From: Bacteroidota bacterium
GTDB lineage: Bacteria > Bacteroidota > Ignavibacteria > SZUA-365
Reading direction: 5' to 3'
Assembly (NCBI GenBank): GCA_003246455.1
Contig: QKAF01000130.1
Span: 56,641-120,640, forward strand
Length of the DNA: 64,000 nucleotides
Positions 30,361 to 40,021 of this stretch are shown here, in pieces (position 1 is the stretch's first letter; the number at the start of each line of letters is the position of its first letter). The translations under genes and the position numbers were made by a program. The notes beneath the pieces are model-generated. The model saw nothing but the letters and a program-made list of their open reading frames with translations. It was not told the origin of the DNA and did no database searches.

Positions 30361-31455
30361 TCAGAATCGTTTTTTCGCGGCCTGAAGAATTTCACCGCTG
30401 CCGTTGCTCTGGAGGAAGACGACCACGCCGAGGTTGTCCGCGTTCCAGGCTTCATTGATATCGATGCTGCGCTGGAAGACAGCGGTCTGCCCGTTTCCGA
30501 TGGTGACTGCCTCGCCGGCCGCGGAAGGATACATCCGCCGCATGACGTCGAAGTGCACGAGCTCCGAATTCCCGTCATTGTATTCGATGTTGGATTCGGT
30601 TACCGCGGTATGGAGGCGGAGATCATTGAAGCTCGCCGTGGCAATTCCCTTGATTGTGATGGTCAGGTTGATGGTGCTGCCGGTGCGGGTGCTTTCCAGA
30701 TCGATCTTCGCACCGGCCGGGGTATCCATGCCGGATTTCGCGGAGGAAATCCAGTCGGCGGCGCGATTGTTGATTTTCGCCCCGTTGACAAAGCCCATCG
30801 GTGCGCCTTCGTTCGGATCGAAGAGGTATTCAACGCGCGGACGCGACCATTCGGAAGAATGCTGCCAGAGCTTGTCGGTCGGACGCGGCCACCAGACGTG
30901 ATATTTGATGGTCGCCACGCGCTGCTGGAACAGCGGGGTCGCCTCCTCTTCGTGGAAGAGTTCGTTGGCGGGTCCGCAGGGAGCGCAGTTCGCGCTGGTG
31001 ACGATTTCCACGAGCACCATGCGCTCGACTTCATCCTGCTGAGCGGTACCCTTGCGCAGCTGGACGGTTGCCACGCTTTCGTTGCCTGCCGGATCCTTCG
31101 CGATGGCGCGCAGCTGATGCAGTCCTTCACTGATGTCCGCGGCCTCGAGCGTGGATTCCCACGGGGCCTCCGTCAGCGTCGCAAAAGGCGCGCCGCCGTC
31201 GAGGGACAGCTCGATGGAGAGGATTTTATCGTTATCGCTCGCGTCGATCGAAATCGCGATGTCCGCGGCCGAGATGGAGTCGCCGCTGAGAGGAGTAAGA
31301 AAACTCACTTTTGGTGCCTGAATGTCCTCGCCGGGTTCATTGACGGCCTTGGTGCCGCAGCCCTGCACCAGGGCGAGCAGCAGGAGGATGGAAAGGAGCT
31401 GTGTCGTCGTCTTCATAATACGAATCCTTTGAACCATGATACGGGTATCGTTCAT
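30361..31455 (-). CDS. lipoprotein with Ig-like and Omp28-like thioredoxin-fold domains
   Basis: Lipobox LLLALVQGC; EIVTSANCAPCGPANELFHEE thioredoxin-like CxxC region. Confidence 0.7.
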   Translation of the reverse strand: MNDTRIMVQRIRIMKTTTQLLSILLLLALVQGCGTKAVNEPGEDIQAPKVSFLTPLSGDSISAADIAISIDASDNDKILSIELSLDGGAPFATLTEAPWESTLEAADISEGLHQLRAIAKDPAGNESVATVQLRKGTAQQDEVERMVLVEIVTSANCAPCGPANELFHEEEATPLFQQRVATIKYHVWWPRPTDKLWQHSSEWSRPRVEYLFDPNEGAPMGFVNGAKINNRAADWISSAKSGMDTPAGAKIDLESTRTGSTINLTITIKGIATASFNDLRLHTAVTESNIEYNDGNSELVHFDVMRRMYPSAAGEAVTIGNGQTAVFQRSIDINEAWNADNLGVVVFLQSNGSGEILQAAKKRF

Positions 31456-32357
31456 CCCCCGATCTTTCTTCTTTTATTGAGATATTCGAACAGTGCGACG
31501 TCGAAGGGGACCGACGTGTCGAGCAGGACGTAGTCGATGCGCTGCTCGCGGCATTCCCTTTTATAGCGTGCGATGAAATCGCGCATCGCTTCCCTGTATG
31601 CACGTTGAATCTGATGCGGCTGTGTCATCATTTCCTCGTTGTTTTCCATATCGCGGAAAATCGCATCGCGGCCGAAGTCGAAATTTCTTTCCCGCGGATC
31701 GAGGATATGAAAGAGAATCACTTCATGCTGGTTGTAGCGGAAATGCTTCAGCGCGGAGAGCACGTCATCGGGATTGTCGAAGAGGTCGCTGAAGATCATG
31801 ACGAGGCCGCGGCGGTGCAGCCGTTCGGCAGCCATGTTCAGCGCTCGTCCGGTTCCGGTCGCACGGGCGGCCTGCAGCTGCTCGAGCTCCTGCAGGATGG
31901 TCTGCAGGTACACCTTCGTGGAATGCGGAGGCATGAATTTCTGCAGCGCTTCGTCGTACGTGAGGAGTCCGACCGCGTCCTGCTGCCGCATCATCAGGTA
32001 CGCCAGTGCCGCGGCGAGATAGGATGCGTACTGCAGCTTCGTGACGCTGGCGCCGGATTTGAAATCCATCGACCGGCTGGTATCGAGCACGAGGTAGGAT
32101 TTGAGGTTGGTCTCCTCCTCGAACTGCTTGATATAATAGCGGTCGGTACGGCCGAGCACTTTCCAGTCGATGCGGCGGATTTCGTCGCCCGGCATGTACT
32201 GGCGGTGTTCCGCGAACTCGACGCTGAAACCGTGATAGGGACTTTTGTGCAGGCCTGTGATGAAGCCTTCCACCACGAGACGCGCGCGCATTTCCATGGT
32301 GGATAGGCGCGATACGACGTCCGGCTGAAGATATGTGCTTCTGTTTTCCTGCCGCAT
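31452..32357 (-). CDS. DUF58 domain-containing protein
   Basis: FAEHRQYMPGDEIRRIDWKVLGRTDRYYIKQFEEETNLKSYLVLDTSRSMDF. Confidence 0.95.
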   Translation of the reverse strand: MRQENRSTYLQPDVVSRLSTMEMRARLVVEGFITGLHKSPYHGFSVEFAEHRQYMPGDEIRRIDWKVLGRTDRYYIKQFEEETNLKSYLVLDTSRSMDFKSGASVTKLQYASYLAAALAYLMMRQQDAVGLLTYDEALQKFMPPHSTKVYLQTILQELEQLQAARATGTGRALNMAAERLHRRGLVMIFSDLFDNPDDVLSALKHFRYNQHEVILFHILDPRERNFDFGRDAIFRDMENNEEMMTQPHQIQRAYREAMRDFIARYKRECREQRIDYVLLDTSVPFDVALFEYLNKRRKIGG

Positions 32358-32363
32358 GATTTC

Positions 32364-32879
32364 CTATTCGTTTCCGATGTCAGCCGCCGGCGGCTGGGAT
32401 TCCTGCAGGGACTGCAGAAGTTCCTCGGGACTTCTTCCCAGATTCTCGAGCTCGAACCGTGCGGTCTCCGCCATCGAACTGTCGGGGTATTCCTTGAGGT
32501 ACTTCTGATATGCCTCGCGGGCACGCTCAAGATTGTTGATCTCGTTCGCATAGGTATACGCCGCTGCGAACAAACCTTTATGACCCCACTCACTCTCGGG
32601 ATACTTCGTCGCGATGAGTTCATAGGTCGTGGCCGCTTTCACCGGATCCTGCTGCTCGTTCACATAGATGAGCGCGCAGCGGAACATCGCCTGCGGCGCT
32701 TCCGGGGAGTCGGCAAAGTCCTTGGCGACCTGCTCGTAGAGCGCAAGCGCCTCGGTGTTCTTCCCGTCCTGCTGGAGGTCGGCGGCCTGATTCATGAGAT
32801 CGGACGCATCCTGACCCGAACAACCGATAAGGAGCACCATGGCGGTAACGATGAGGGCAAACTGTTTGATCATGTTCAC
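32364..32879 (-). CDS. TPR lipoprotein (BamD/YbgF-like)
   Basis: Lipobox MVLLIGCSG; TPR-like repeats (ALALYEQVAKDFADSPEAPQAMFRCALIYVNEQQDPVKAATTYELIATKYPESEWGHKGLFAAAYTY). Confidence 0.8.
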   Translation of the reverse strand: MNMIKQFALIVTAMVLLIGCSGQDASDLMNQAADLQQDGKNTEALALYEQVAKDFADSPEAPQAMFRCALIYVNEQQDPVKAATTYELIATKYPESEWGHKGLFAAAYTYANEINNLERAREAYQKYLKEYPDSSMAETARFELENLGRSPEELLQSLQESQPPAADIGNE

Positions 32880-32966
32880 TTCACGAATTGTTTAGCAAAA
32901 CAAATTATCACTTGCCCCATCGCCAAACAAGGCACGGTGGGGGTTGCAGGAGGCAGGAGGCGGTAC

Positions 32967-32992
32967 TGACGCAGGGACGAGCCAACGGCTCG
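32967..32992. repeat. dispersed 26-bp element, copy A (hairpin)
   Basis: tgacgcagggacgagccaacggctcg, identical to 51390..51415; 9-bp perfect stem ggacgagcc-aac-ggctcgtcc at 32975..32995. Confidence 0.9.
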
Positions 32993-33004
32993 TCCAGGCA
33001 GGCA

Positions 33005-33757
33005 TCAGAAGAAAGTGATTTTCACGAGGAGGGCGAGGAGCACGAGACCGAAGACGGGTTTGATCACGCGCGTGCCGCCCTTGATGGCAAGACCGGAACC
33101 GGTCCAGGCGCCCGTGATATTTGCGAGTCCCATCGGAAGCGCGACGATCCAGGCGATTTCGCCACCGAGGAGGAAGGCCATGATCGCGGCGTAATTCGAC
33201 GCCAGATTCAGGAGTTTTGCATGCGCGGTAGCGCGAAGGAAGCCGAAATGGAAGAAGAGGACGAAGCCGAAGGCGAGAAACGACCCCGTGCCGGGACCGA
33301 AAAAACCGTCATAGAATCCGAGCACGAGCGCGAATCCGGCGGCCATGACGAAGTGCCGACGTTCGACCCTGTCTCGCTGATCCGTGACGCCGAAATCCTT
33401 CCGGAGGAACGTGATCGCTGCCACGATGACGATCAGACCGGGAATGAGCGCTTCGAGCGAGGAGCCCGGAACGTGCAGAACCGTCCATGCGCCGGTGTAA
33501 GAACCGATGAAGGAAAAGATGAAACCGGTAATTCCCAGTGGCAGGATCACGTATCCGCTCCGCAGATAGCGGAAGGTACTGACGCTCGTGCCGATGGCGC
33601 TCTGTACTTTGTTGGTCGCGAGGGCGACGTGCGGCGGCAGTCCCGCGGCGATGAGCGCGGGCAGCGTGATCAGTCCGCCGCCGCCGGCCATCGAATCGAT
33701 CAGACCGCCGAGGAATCCGGCGGCAAGAAGCAGCGCATATGTCAGTATATCGGGAAT
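33005..33757 (-). CDS. TSUP family transporter (TauE/SafE-like)
   Basis: PDILTYALLLAAGFLGGLIDSMAGGGGLITLPALIAAGLPPHVALATNKVQSAIGTSVSTFRY; first TM lies upstream of the first ATG (33691), suggesting initiation at ATT 33757. Confidence 0.8.
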   Translation of the reverse strand: MPDILTYALLLAAGFLGGLIDSMAGGGGLITLPALIAAGLPPHVALATNKVQSAIGTSVSTFRYLRSGYVILPLGITGFIFSFIGSYTGAWTVLHVPGSSLEALIPGLIVIVAAITFLRKDFGVTDQRDRVERRHFVMAAGFALVLGFYDGFFGPGTGSFLAFGFVLFFHFGFLRATAHAKLLNLASNYAAIMAFLLGGEIAWIVALPMGLANITGAWTGSGLAIKGGTRVIKPVFGLVLLALLVKITFF

Positions 33758-33791
33758 GTCGGCTCCGGACTGTGCAGATACGCGGACTGGG

Positions 33792-34682
33792 TTATCTCAG
33801 GAAGAGCAGGGCGACGCCCGCGACCGCGATGACCGCGCCGCCGATGGCGCGCATCGAAAGGCGTTCGCGATACACGAGCCAGACCAGCGGGAGCATGATG
33901 ATCGGGGGCATGGCCATGATGGTCGTGGCGATGGCAACCTTCGTATGCGCGATGGCAACGAGGCTGAACGTGATGCCGAGATACGGACCGAGAACGGCGC
34001 CGGCCGTGGTGAATCCCAGGGCCTTTGGATCGCGGCGGTAAACACGGAAGGGATTTCTGTACCACTTCAGCAGGATGGCAGCGGGAAGAAACAGGACCAC
34101 CGCGGCGGCGACACGCACGGCGGTCGCGACCATCCCGTGGAGCGGCGCTTCGTTGAACGCGAACTTCGCGAAAATGAGACCGGTCGCCTGGCCAAGCGCT
34201 CCGAGCAGGGCGAACAGCACACCCTTCGGGGTCACCGTGTACTTTGACGCAGCGGCAGGCTGCCGCTCGAGGACGACCACGGCGATTCCCGCGATCGTAA
34301 TGATCATGCCCGCAATCGCGAGCGGTTTGAGTGATTCGTCGAGAAACACATATCCCATGGCGGCGGTCAGCGCGGGTACCAGCGACATGATGAGCATCGA
34401 GATGCGTGCTCCGATATCCTTGAAGGCGCGGAACAGGAAGCTGTCCCCGATGACCAGACCGATGATGCCGCTCAATGCCAGGTTGTACAGCTGGCCGGCA
34501 GACATCGCGTAGCTTTCTCCGAGCAGCCAGATCGTGACACCCAGGAAGACGAGCGCGAGAACCATGCGCGTGATATTGACCTGGATGGAGCCGACGCGCG
34601 TCGTCGCTTCGGTGAACACCATGGATGTCCCCGACCACAGGAACGCGGTCAGCAATGCGCTGAGTTCACCGACAAAAGGCAT
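33792..34682 (-). CDS. EamA/DMT family transporter
   Basis: MPFVGELSALLTAFLWSGTSMVFTEATTRVGSIQVNITRMVLALVFLGV with 10-TM duplicated pattern; ORF-track start is too far upstream. Confidence 0.88.
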   Translation of the reverse strand: MPFVGELSALLTAFLWSGTSMVFTEATTRVGSIQVNITRMVLALVFLGVTIWLLGESYAMSAGQLYNLALSGIIGLVIGDSFLFRAFKDIGARISMLIMSLVPALTAAMGYVFLDESLKPLAIAGMIITIAGIAVVVLERQPAAASKYTVTPKGVLFALLGALGQATGLIFAKFAFNEAPLHGMVATAVRVAAAVVLFLPAAILLKWYRNPFRVYRRDPKALGFTTAGAVLGPYLGITFSLVAIAHTKVAIATTIMAMPPIIMLPLVWLVYRERLSMRAIGGAVIAVAGVALLFLR

Positions 34683-34690
34683 GGGCTGCG

Positions 34691-35059
34691 TCAGTTTTTC
34701 GAATGCAGGGCGATACGGTTTCCTTCGGGATCGCGGAAGACGGCCATGTAGCCGATATCCTCGGAAATCTGCGTCTTCGGGATGACGACCTGTGCGCCGG
34801 CGGCTTCCGCGCGCGCAAGCATGTAATTGAGGTCGTCTCCGGCGTCGAAATACAGCAGGACACCGTGCTCGGACGGCACATACCATTCGTGCACGACGAT
34901 CGCGCCGTTGATCCCGTCCTCATGCGTTCCGATGAACCCGTACAGCGCCTGTCCAAGCTCCTGCTCCCGGATTTCCACGCCGAACACAGTCTCATAGAAT
35001 TTTTTCGCACGCGAGAATCCCACGACGGGGATTTCGAACCAGGTGATGCCATGTGCCAT
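34691..35059 (-). CDS. VOC family (glyoxalase-like) protein
   Basis: ITWFEIPVVGFSRAKKFYETVFGVEIREQELGQALYGF ... MAVFRDPEGNRIALHSK. Confidence 0.92.
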   Translation of the reverse strand: MAHGITWFEIPVVGFSRAKKFYETVFGVEIREQELGQALYGFIGTHEDGINGAIVVHEWYVPSEHGVLLYFDAGDDLNYMLARAEAAGAQVVIPKTQISEDIGYMAVFRDPEGNRIALHSKN

Positions 35060-35090
35060 GCGTATCCTCCGTTGACTGATGTATATGCCG

Positions 35091-37952
35091 TTATTTTTTT
35101 GTCTTTGGCTGGAGTATGTCTTTCAGGAAGCGGCCGGTATGACTTTCCGCGGCCGCGGCGATCTGCTCGGGTGTGCCTTCCGCGACGATGCGTCCGCCGT
35201 CATCGCCGCCTTCGGGTCCGAGATCGATGATCCAGTCCGCGCTTTTGATGACGTCGAGATTGTGTTCGATGATGATCACGCTGTGGCCGGCTTCGATGAG
35301 CGCTTCGAAGCAGCTGAGCAGCTTGTGGACGTCATGATAATGCAGACCGGTGGTGGGTTCGTCGAAGATGAAGAGCGTGTGCCCGTCGTCGCGGGAGGAG
35401 AGATGCAGGGCCAGTTTGAGGCGCTGCGCCTCGCCGCCAGACAACGTCGTCGCGGGCTGGCCGAGATGCATGTAGCCGAGCCCCACGTCGTCGAGCACCT
35501 GCAGCTTGTTCGCCACACGCGGCACGTGCTCGAAAAACTGCAGGGCTTCGGTGACCGTCATGTCGAGGACTTCGACGATGTTCTTTCCGTTGTAGCGGAC
35601 CTCGAGAATCTCCCGTTTGTAGCGGGATCCCTTGCACGCCTCGCATTCGAGGTAGAGGTCGGCCATGAACTGCATTTCCACCTTGATGAAGCCGTCCCCT
35701 TCGCAGACGTCGCAGCGACCGCCCGGAACGTTGAAGGAAAACGCGCCCGGCGCGTAGCCGCGCAGCTTGGAGGCGGGAGCCGCGGCAAACAGATCGCGGA
35801 TGCCGTCGAACGCCTTCAGGTACGTGACGGGATTCGACCGCGGTGTGCGGCCGATCGGCGACTGGTCCACCATCTCGACATGCTTGATGCGCTTGACCCC
35901 GGTGAACGCCGTGAAGCTGCCGATTTCCTCCTCGAACGCACCGTCGAGTTCTTTCTTCAGTCCGCCGTAGAGAATGTCGGTAATGAGCGTGCTCTTCCCC
36001 GAACCGCTTACCCCGGTCACGCACGTGAGCACGCCGAGCGGAATCGACACGTCGATGTTCTTCAGATTGTTCTGTCGCGCCTGCTGAATGACGAGGGCAG
36101 TTTTGCTCTTACGCCGTTTCTTCGGAACGGGGATGCTGCGTTTCCCGCTGAGATACTGTCCGGTGAGCGACTGCTTGTTTTTCTTCAGCGCCGCGAGCGG
36201 GGCAATCGCGACGATTTCTCCCCCATTCTCTCCGGCCTGGGGTCCGATATCCACGATCAGATCGGCGACCTGCATCATCTCGGCGTCATGTTCAACGACG
36301 ATGACCGTATTCCCGCTGTCGCGCAGCGAACGGAGAATGGAAATGAGCCGGCTGTTGTCGCGCGGATGAAGACCGATGGTCGGTTCGTCGAGGACGTACA
36401 GCGAGCCGACGAGCGCCGACCCGAGCGATGTCGCGATATTGATGCGCTGCGACTCTCCGCCCGAGAGCGTATGGGACAGGCGGTCAAGTGTCAGATAACC
36501 GAGTCCGATTTCCGTGAGAATGCGCAGGCGCTTGCGTATCTCGGTGAGAATGCGGCCGGCGACATCCGTCTCGAACGGCGAGAACTCGGCCTGATCGAAA
36601 AAGCGGTGCAGACGATCCAGCGGCATGCGGACGAGTTCGTCGAGCTGCCTTCCCGCAACGCGTACCGCGAGTGCATCGGGCTGCAGGCGGGATCCTCCGC
36701 AGGCGGCGCAGGTGGTGTAGCCGCGGTACCGCGCCATGAGGATGCGGTAGTGCATCTTGTAGTTCTTGGATTCCACCATCGCGAAGAATCCGGTGATGCC
36801 TTTGAAACCTTTGCTGCCCTTCCAGACAAAAGCGCGTTCCGCGTCGGTGAGGGAGCGCCAGGGCACGTCCAGCCGGATGTCTGCCGCATGCGCCGCGCGC
36901 TCGAGATCGCGCTGATGCTTGCTGTGCTTCGGAGTGGTCCATGGCTGAATCGCGCCTTCCGCAAGCGTCTTGTTCTCGTTCGGTATCACCAGGTTCGGAT
37001 CGATGCCCGTCGTGCGGCCGAATCCCTGGCAGGTGGGGCATGCACCGGCCGGGCTGTTGAAGGAGAAAAGCTGGGGTTCCGGCTCCGCATAGGCGGTGCC
37101 GCAGATGCCGCAGTCGTAACGCGCGCTGAATTTCCATTCCTCTCCGGACTGGAGCACGCGGATGCGCACGTTTCCATCACCCTCGACAAACGCAGTCTGC
37201 AGGGAATCGGAAAACCGCGAGCTGTCCGCTCCGCGTTTCCAGACGAGCCGGTCGACAAGCACCGAGATGTCTTCCTTTTCCGCATCGACGCTCTCGACCT
37301 CCTCGAGGTTGATCAGCTCGTCCCCGACGACGATGCGAATGAAGCCCTGCTTGCGGAGATTGTCAATTTCCTCGTCGACGCTGTGTCCCTCATGCGCATG
37401 CATGGGAAACATGATGTAGAGCCGGCTTCCGTCTTCCAGGGCCTCGATGCGTTCCATCGCGGTGCGCACGGAGTCGCGCTGGACGAGCGTGTCGTCGTTG
37501 CGGCACCAGGTTTTCCCGATACGCGCGAAGAGCAGACGCAGGTAATCGTACACTTCCGTCGTGGTGCCGACCGTCGAACGCGGATTGCGGCTCGTCGTTT
37601 TCTGTTCGATGGCGATGGCCGGCGCGATGCCCTGGATGAAATCGACGTCCGGTTTGTTCATGCGCTCGAGAAACTGCCGGGCATACGCCGAAAGACTCTC
37701 GACGTAGCGGCGCTGTCCCTCGGCATAAATCGTGTCGAAGGCGAGACTCGATTTTCCCGAACCGCTCACCCCGGTGATGACGATCAGCTGATTGTGCGGA
37801 AGCTCGAGGGAGATATTCTTGAGATTGTGCACGCGCGCACCGCGGATGACGAGCGACGAAGCTGCCGACGCGGCATCCGTCGCTGCTTTGCGCGATCCCC
37901 TGTTCGCTGTGCTCTTCTTTACCGGCATCTTGTCGTGAGGTTCTTCAACCAT
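35091..37952 (-). CDS. uvrA: excinuclease ABC subunit A
   Basis: LVIRGARVHNLKNISLELPHNQLIVITGVSGSGKSSLAFDTIYAEGQRRYVESLSAYARQF; two ATPase cassettes; CxxC zinc motifs. Confidence 0.97.
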   Translation of the reverse strand: MVEEPHDKMPVKKSTANRGSRKAATDAASAASSLVIRGARVHNLKNISLELPHNQLIVITGVSGSGKSSLAFDTIYAEGQRRYVESLSAYARQFLERMNKPDVDFIQGIAPAIAIEQKTTSRNPRSTVGTTTEVYDYLRLLFARIGKTWCRNDDTLVQRDSVRTAMERIEALEDGSRLYIMFPMHAHEGHSVDEEIDNLRKQGFIRIVVGDELINLEEVESVDAEKEDISVLVDRLVWKRGADSSRFSDSLQTAFVEGDGNVRIRVLQSGEEWKFSARYDCGICGTAYAEPEPQLFSFNSPAGACPTCQGFGRTTGIDPNLVIPNENKTLAEGAIQPWTTPKHSKHQRDLERAAHAADIRLDVPWRSLTDAERAFVWKGSKGFKGITGFFAMVESKNYKMHYRILMARYRGYTTCAACGGSRLQPDALAVRVAGRQLDELVRMPLDRLHRFFDQAEFSPFETDVAGRILTEIRKRLRILTEIGLGYLTLDRLSHTLSGGESQRINIATSLGSALVGSLYVLDEPTIGLHPRDNSRLISILRSLRDSGNTVIVVEHDAEMMQVADLIVDIGPQAGENGGEIVAIAPLAALKKNKQSLTGQYLSGKRSIPVPKKRRKSKTALVIQQARQNNLKNIDVSIPLGVLTCVTGVSGSGKSTLITDILYGGLKKELDGAFEEEIGSFTAFTGVKRIKHVEMVDQSPIGRTPRSNPVTYLKAFDGIRDLFAAAPASKLRGYAPGAFSFNVPGGRCDVCEGDGFIKVEMQFMADLYLECEACKGSRYKREILEVRYNGKNIVEVLDMTVTEALQFFEHVPRVANKLQVLDDVGLGYMHLGQPATTLSGGEAQRLKLALHLSSRDDGHTLFIFDEPTTGLHYHDVHKLLSCFEALIEAGHSVIIIEHNLDVIKSADWIIDLGPEGGDDGGRIVAEGTPEQIAAAAESHTGRFLKDILQPKTKK

Positions 37953-38055
37953 GTTAAACAAATGGACAACCTTAAAAATTACGCGGGGGTGGGGCCAAAT
38001 GCAAAGGCAGAATGGCATCCGTGCGCGGAGCGCCCATAAACGCTATATTTCCGTC

Positions 38056-39312
38056 ATGAGAAACCCCGTGCACATGGCGCTTCTTCTCCCGCTGCTCGGT
38101 GCGACGCTTTTCGCTCAGTCCGGTCTGCCGTCGACGCGCAATGACGATGCGGCCGCCGCCGGGCATGTTCAGCGGGACAGCACGCGAAATACCTGGCATG
38201 CGACGCTGACGGGAAACGGGGCGGGACTGTGGTTCAGCGCCTGGCAGGTGCGAACGAGCGGGGGTGCCGCCATCGAGGGCGCGTTCCTTTCGGGCGGCCA
38301 GCGTTCCGGTCTGCAGACCGTCCGCATCAGCGATCCACAGCAAGGCGTCGAGGATGCGCGTCCGGCGACCGTCTTTCTTGACGACAGCACGGTGTTCGTC
38401 GTATGGCAGAGAGACAGTGTCGGACGGAATGCCATCATCGGACGCGTCCTGCGCCGGGATGGAACGCTGGGGACGGTTTTCCCCGTATCCGACGGCAGCG
38501 CACCGGGAATGATGCCTGCCGCGGGCCGCGGCTCGGCGGGCGACATCGTGGTTGCATGGCAGGATTATCGAAACGGGGACGTCGATATCTACGCACAGCG
38601 TTTCGACAGTCGCGTAGCTGCACTCGGAGAGAACGTCCGGATAAACGATGACGCTTCGCACGCGCTGCAGGGTGCGCCGCATATTGCCGCGGACAACGGA
38701 AAGCGCATTCTCCTGATGTGGCCCGACAACCGCACGGATGGCGCCTGGAAATTCTACTGTCAGGCGTTCGGCACCGCGGCGGAAAACGTGCTGATCGATT
38801 CCGCCCAGCGCAAGGCCATGACGACTTTGATCAGCGGCGTCTGGCTCAACGAGGACTCCGCGCTTTTCACCTGGAAGGATTACCGCGAAGATCACAGCAA
38901 CATCTATTACCGCCGGGCCGATCTCCGTGACGCTTCGTTCGCTCCCGCGGTACGCATCAACGACGACACCGGAGACCGCTGGCAGCGCCTGGCGGTGACG
39001 GACGGCGACGGCAGGGGGCATACTGTCGTCTGCTGGGAGGATTACCGAAACACCGAGATAAATCAGCGGGGCGATATTTATCTCCAGGTGTTCGCACGCG
39101 ACGGATCGCCGTCGGGGAGGAACATCAAGGTCAACGACCGCGATGACCGGATCGCCAGAAAAATGCCGGCGATCTCCATGGACGGCGCCGGCGGGTACCT
39201 CGTAATCTGGCATCAGGGAGAGGAAGGTTTTTATAACATCATGGGACAGTGGTTCCGGTATCCCGATCATCGGGACGGCGCGAATTTCTGTCTTACCTGT
39301 GGAGAGGAATAG
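38056..39312 (+). CDS. secreted beta-propeller-like hypothetical protein
   Basis: Signal-like MRNPVHMALLLPLLGATLFAQ at 38056; repeated VVWQDYRNGDVDIYAQRFD / TWKDYREDHSNIYYRRAD / VCWEDYRNTEINQRGDIYLQVF motifs. Confidence 0.7.
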   Translation: MRNPVHMALLLPLLGATLFAQSGLPSTRNDDAAAAGHVQRDSTRNTWHATLTGNGAGLWFSAWQVRTSGGAAIEGAFLSGGQRSGLQTVRISDPQQGVEDARPATVFLDDSTVFVVWQRDSVGRNAIIGRVLRRDGTLGTVFPVSDGSAPGMMPAAGRGSAGDIVVAWQDYRNGDVDIYAQRFDSRVAALGENVRINDDASHALQGAPHIAADNGKRILLMWPDNRTDGAWKFYCQAFGTAAENVLIDSAQRKAMTTLISGVWLNEDSALFTWKDYREDHSNIYYRRADLRDASFAPAVRINDDTGDRWQRLAVTDGDGRGHTVVCWEDYRNTEINQRGDIYLQVFARDGSPSGRNIKVNDRDDRIARKMPAISMDGAGGYLVIWHQGEEGFYNIMGQWFRYPDHRDGANFCLTCGEE

Positions 39313-39323
39313 AAAGCGCACGC

Positions 39324-39959
39324 ATGGACAGGAGAGAATTTTTCAAACTCGGCTTTCTGCAGGTCAAGGACCACGCACGGAAATCGGTGCCAGAAGCGAT
39401 ACGGAAGGAGATCACGCCGGTCGTCCTCGACGTCAGCATTCTGACCGATCGTGTTGCCCGCGCCGAGGAGCTTGCGGACGAGCTTCTTCCGGAACATTTC
39501 GGCGAGCGATTCCTCCGTCTGAAGCAGAGCCGGTTCACAGGCATGTATCCCGGGGGCGTCCTTCTCTTCGAGCAGAATCGTCTGCGCGATTATCACGACG
39601 GGGCTTCCCTGTTCTATGCCGCGCTGCGTGAACTCGAAGAAGGACTCGCCCTGCGCGAGCTGCAGACGGATCCGGTCCTGCTGCGCTTCATCAATATCGT
39701 TCCGGCGTTCTCCCGGAGCGCGGATGTATTTCACCGCAACAGGCTGGTGAAAGCGCTGTCTCTGCATGAGGACGGCAGGTATGAGATCGACGGCAGCCTC
39801 GGGACAATGGTGGTCGTCGTGGCGGGACAGAGACTGAAGGTGATTTCGTCCCCCTGCAGGCATCAGACCTGCGTGGCGCATCCCGCAATCATCACGCCCG
39901 GGCAGCGCATCACCTGCGTCCCCAATGAAATCAGTATCGCGATCGGTATGCCCGTGTAG
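39324..39959 (+). CDS. NusG domain II-like protein with Tat-like RR N-terminus
   Basis: MDRREFFKLGFL...; C-terminal GRYEIDGSLGTMVVVVAGQRLKVISSPCRHQTCVAHPAIITPGQRITCVPNEISIAIG matches NusG-II character. Confidence 0.7.
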   Translation: MDRREFFKLGFLQVKDHARKSVPEAIRKEITPVVLDVSILTDRVARAEELADELLPEHFGERFLRLKQSRFTGMYPGGVLLFEQNRLRDYHDGASLFYAALRELEEGLALRELQTDPVLLRFINIVPAFSRSADVFHRNRLVKALSLHEDGRYEIDGSLGTMVVVVAGQRLKVISSPCRHQTCVAHPAIITPGQRITCVPNEISIAIGMPV

Positions 39960-39975
39960 CGACGAACGAAAAAAA

Positions 39976-40004
39976 AGACCGGAGCGAAAGGCTCCGGTCT
40001 TTGT
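39976..40004. terminator. bidirectional intrinsic terminator between convergent genes
   Basis: agaccggagc-gaaag-gctccggtct flanked by A-run and ttt. Confidence 0.85.
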
Positions 40005-40021
40005 CTGTTCTATTCGGGATA

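Noticed and set aside
35079-38039. 986-aa plus-strand ORF
   Set aside because: Lies antisense to uvrA, which has clear ABC and zinc motifs; the plus-strand translation has no recognisable domain and reflects GC-rich codon structure
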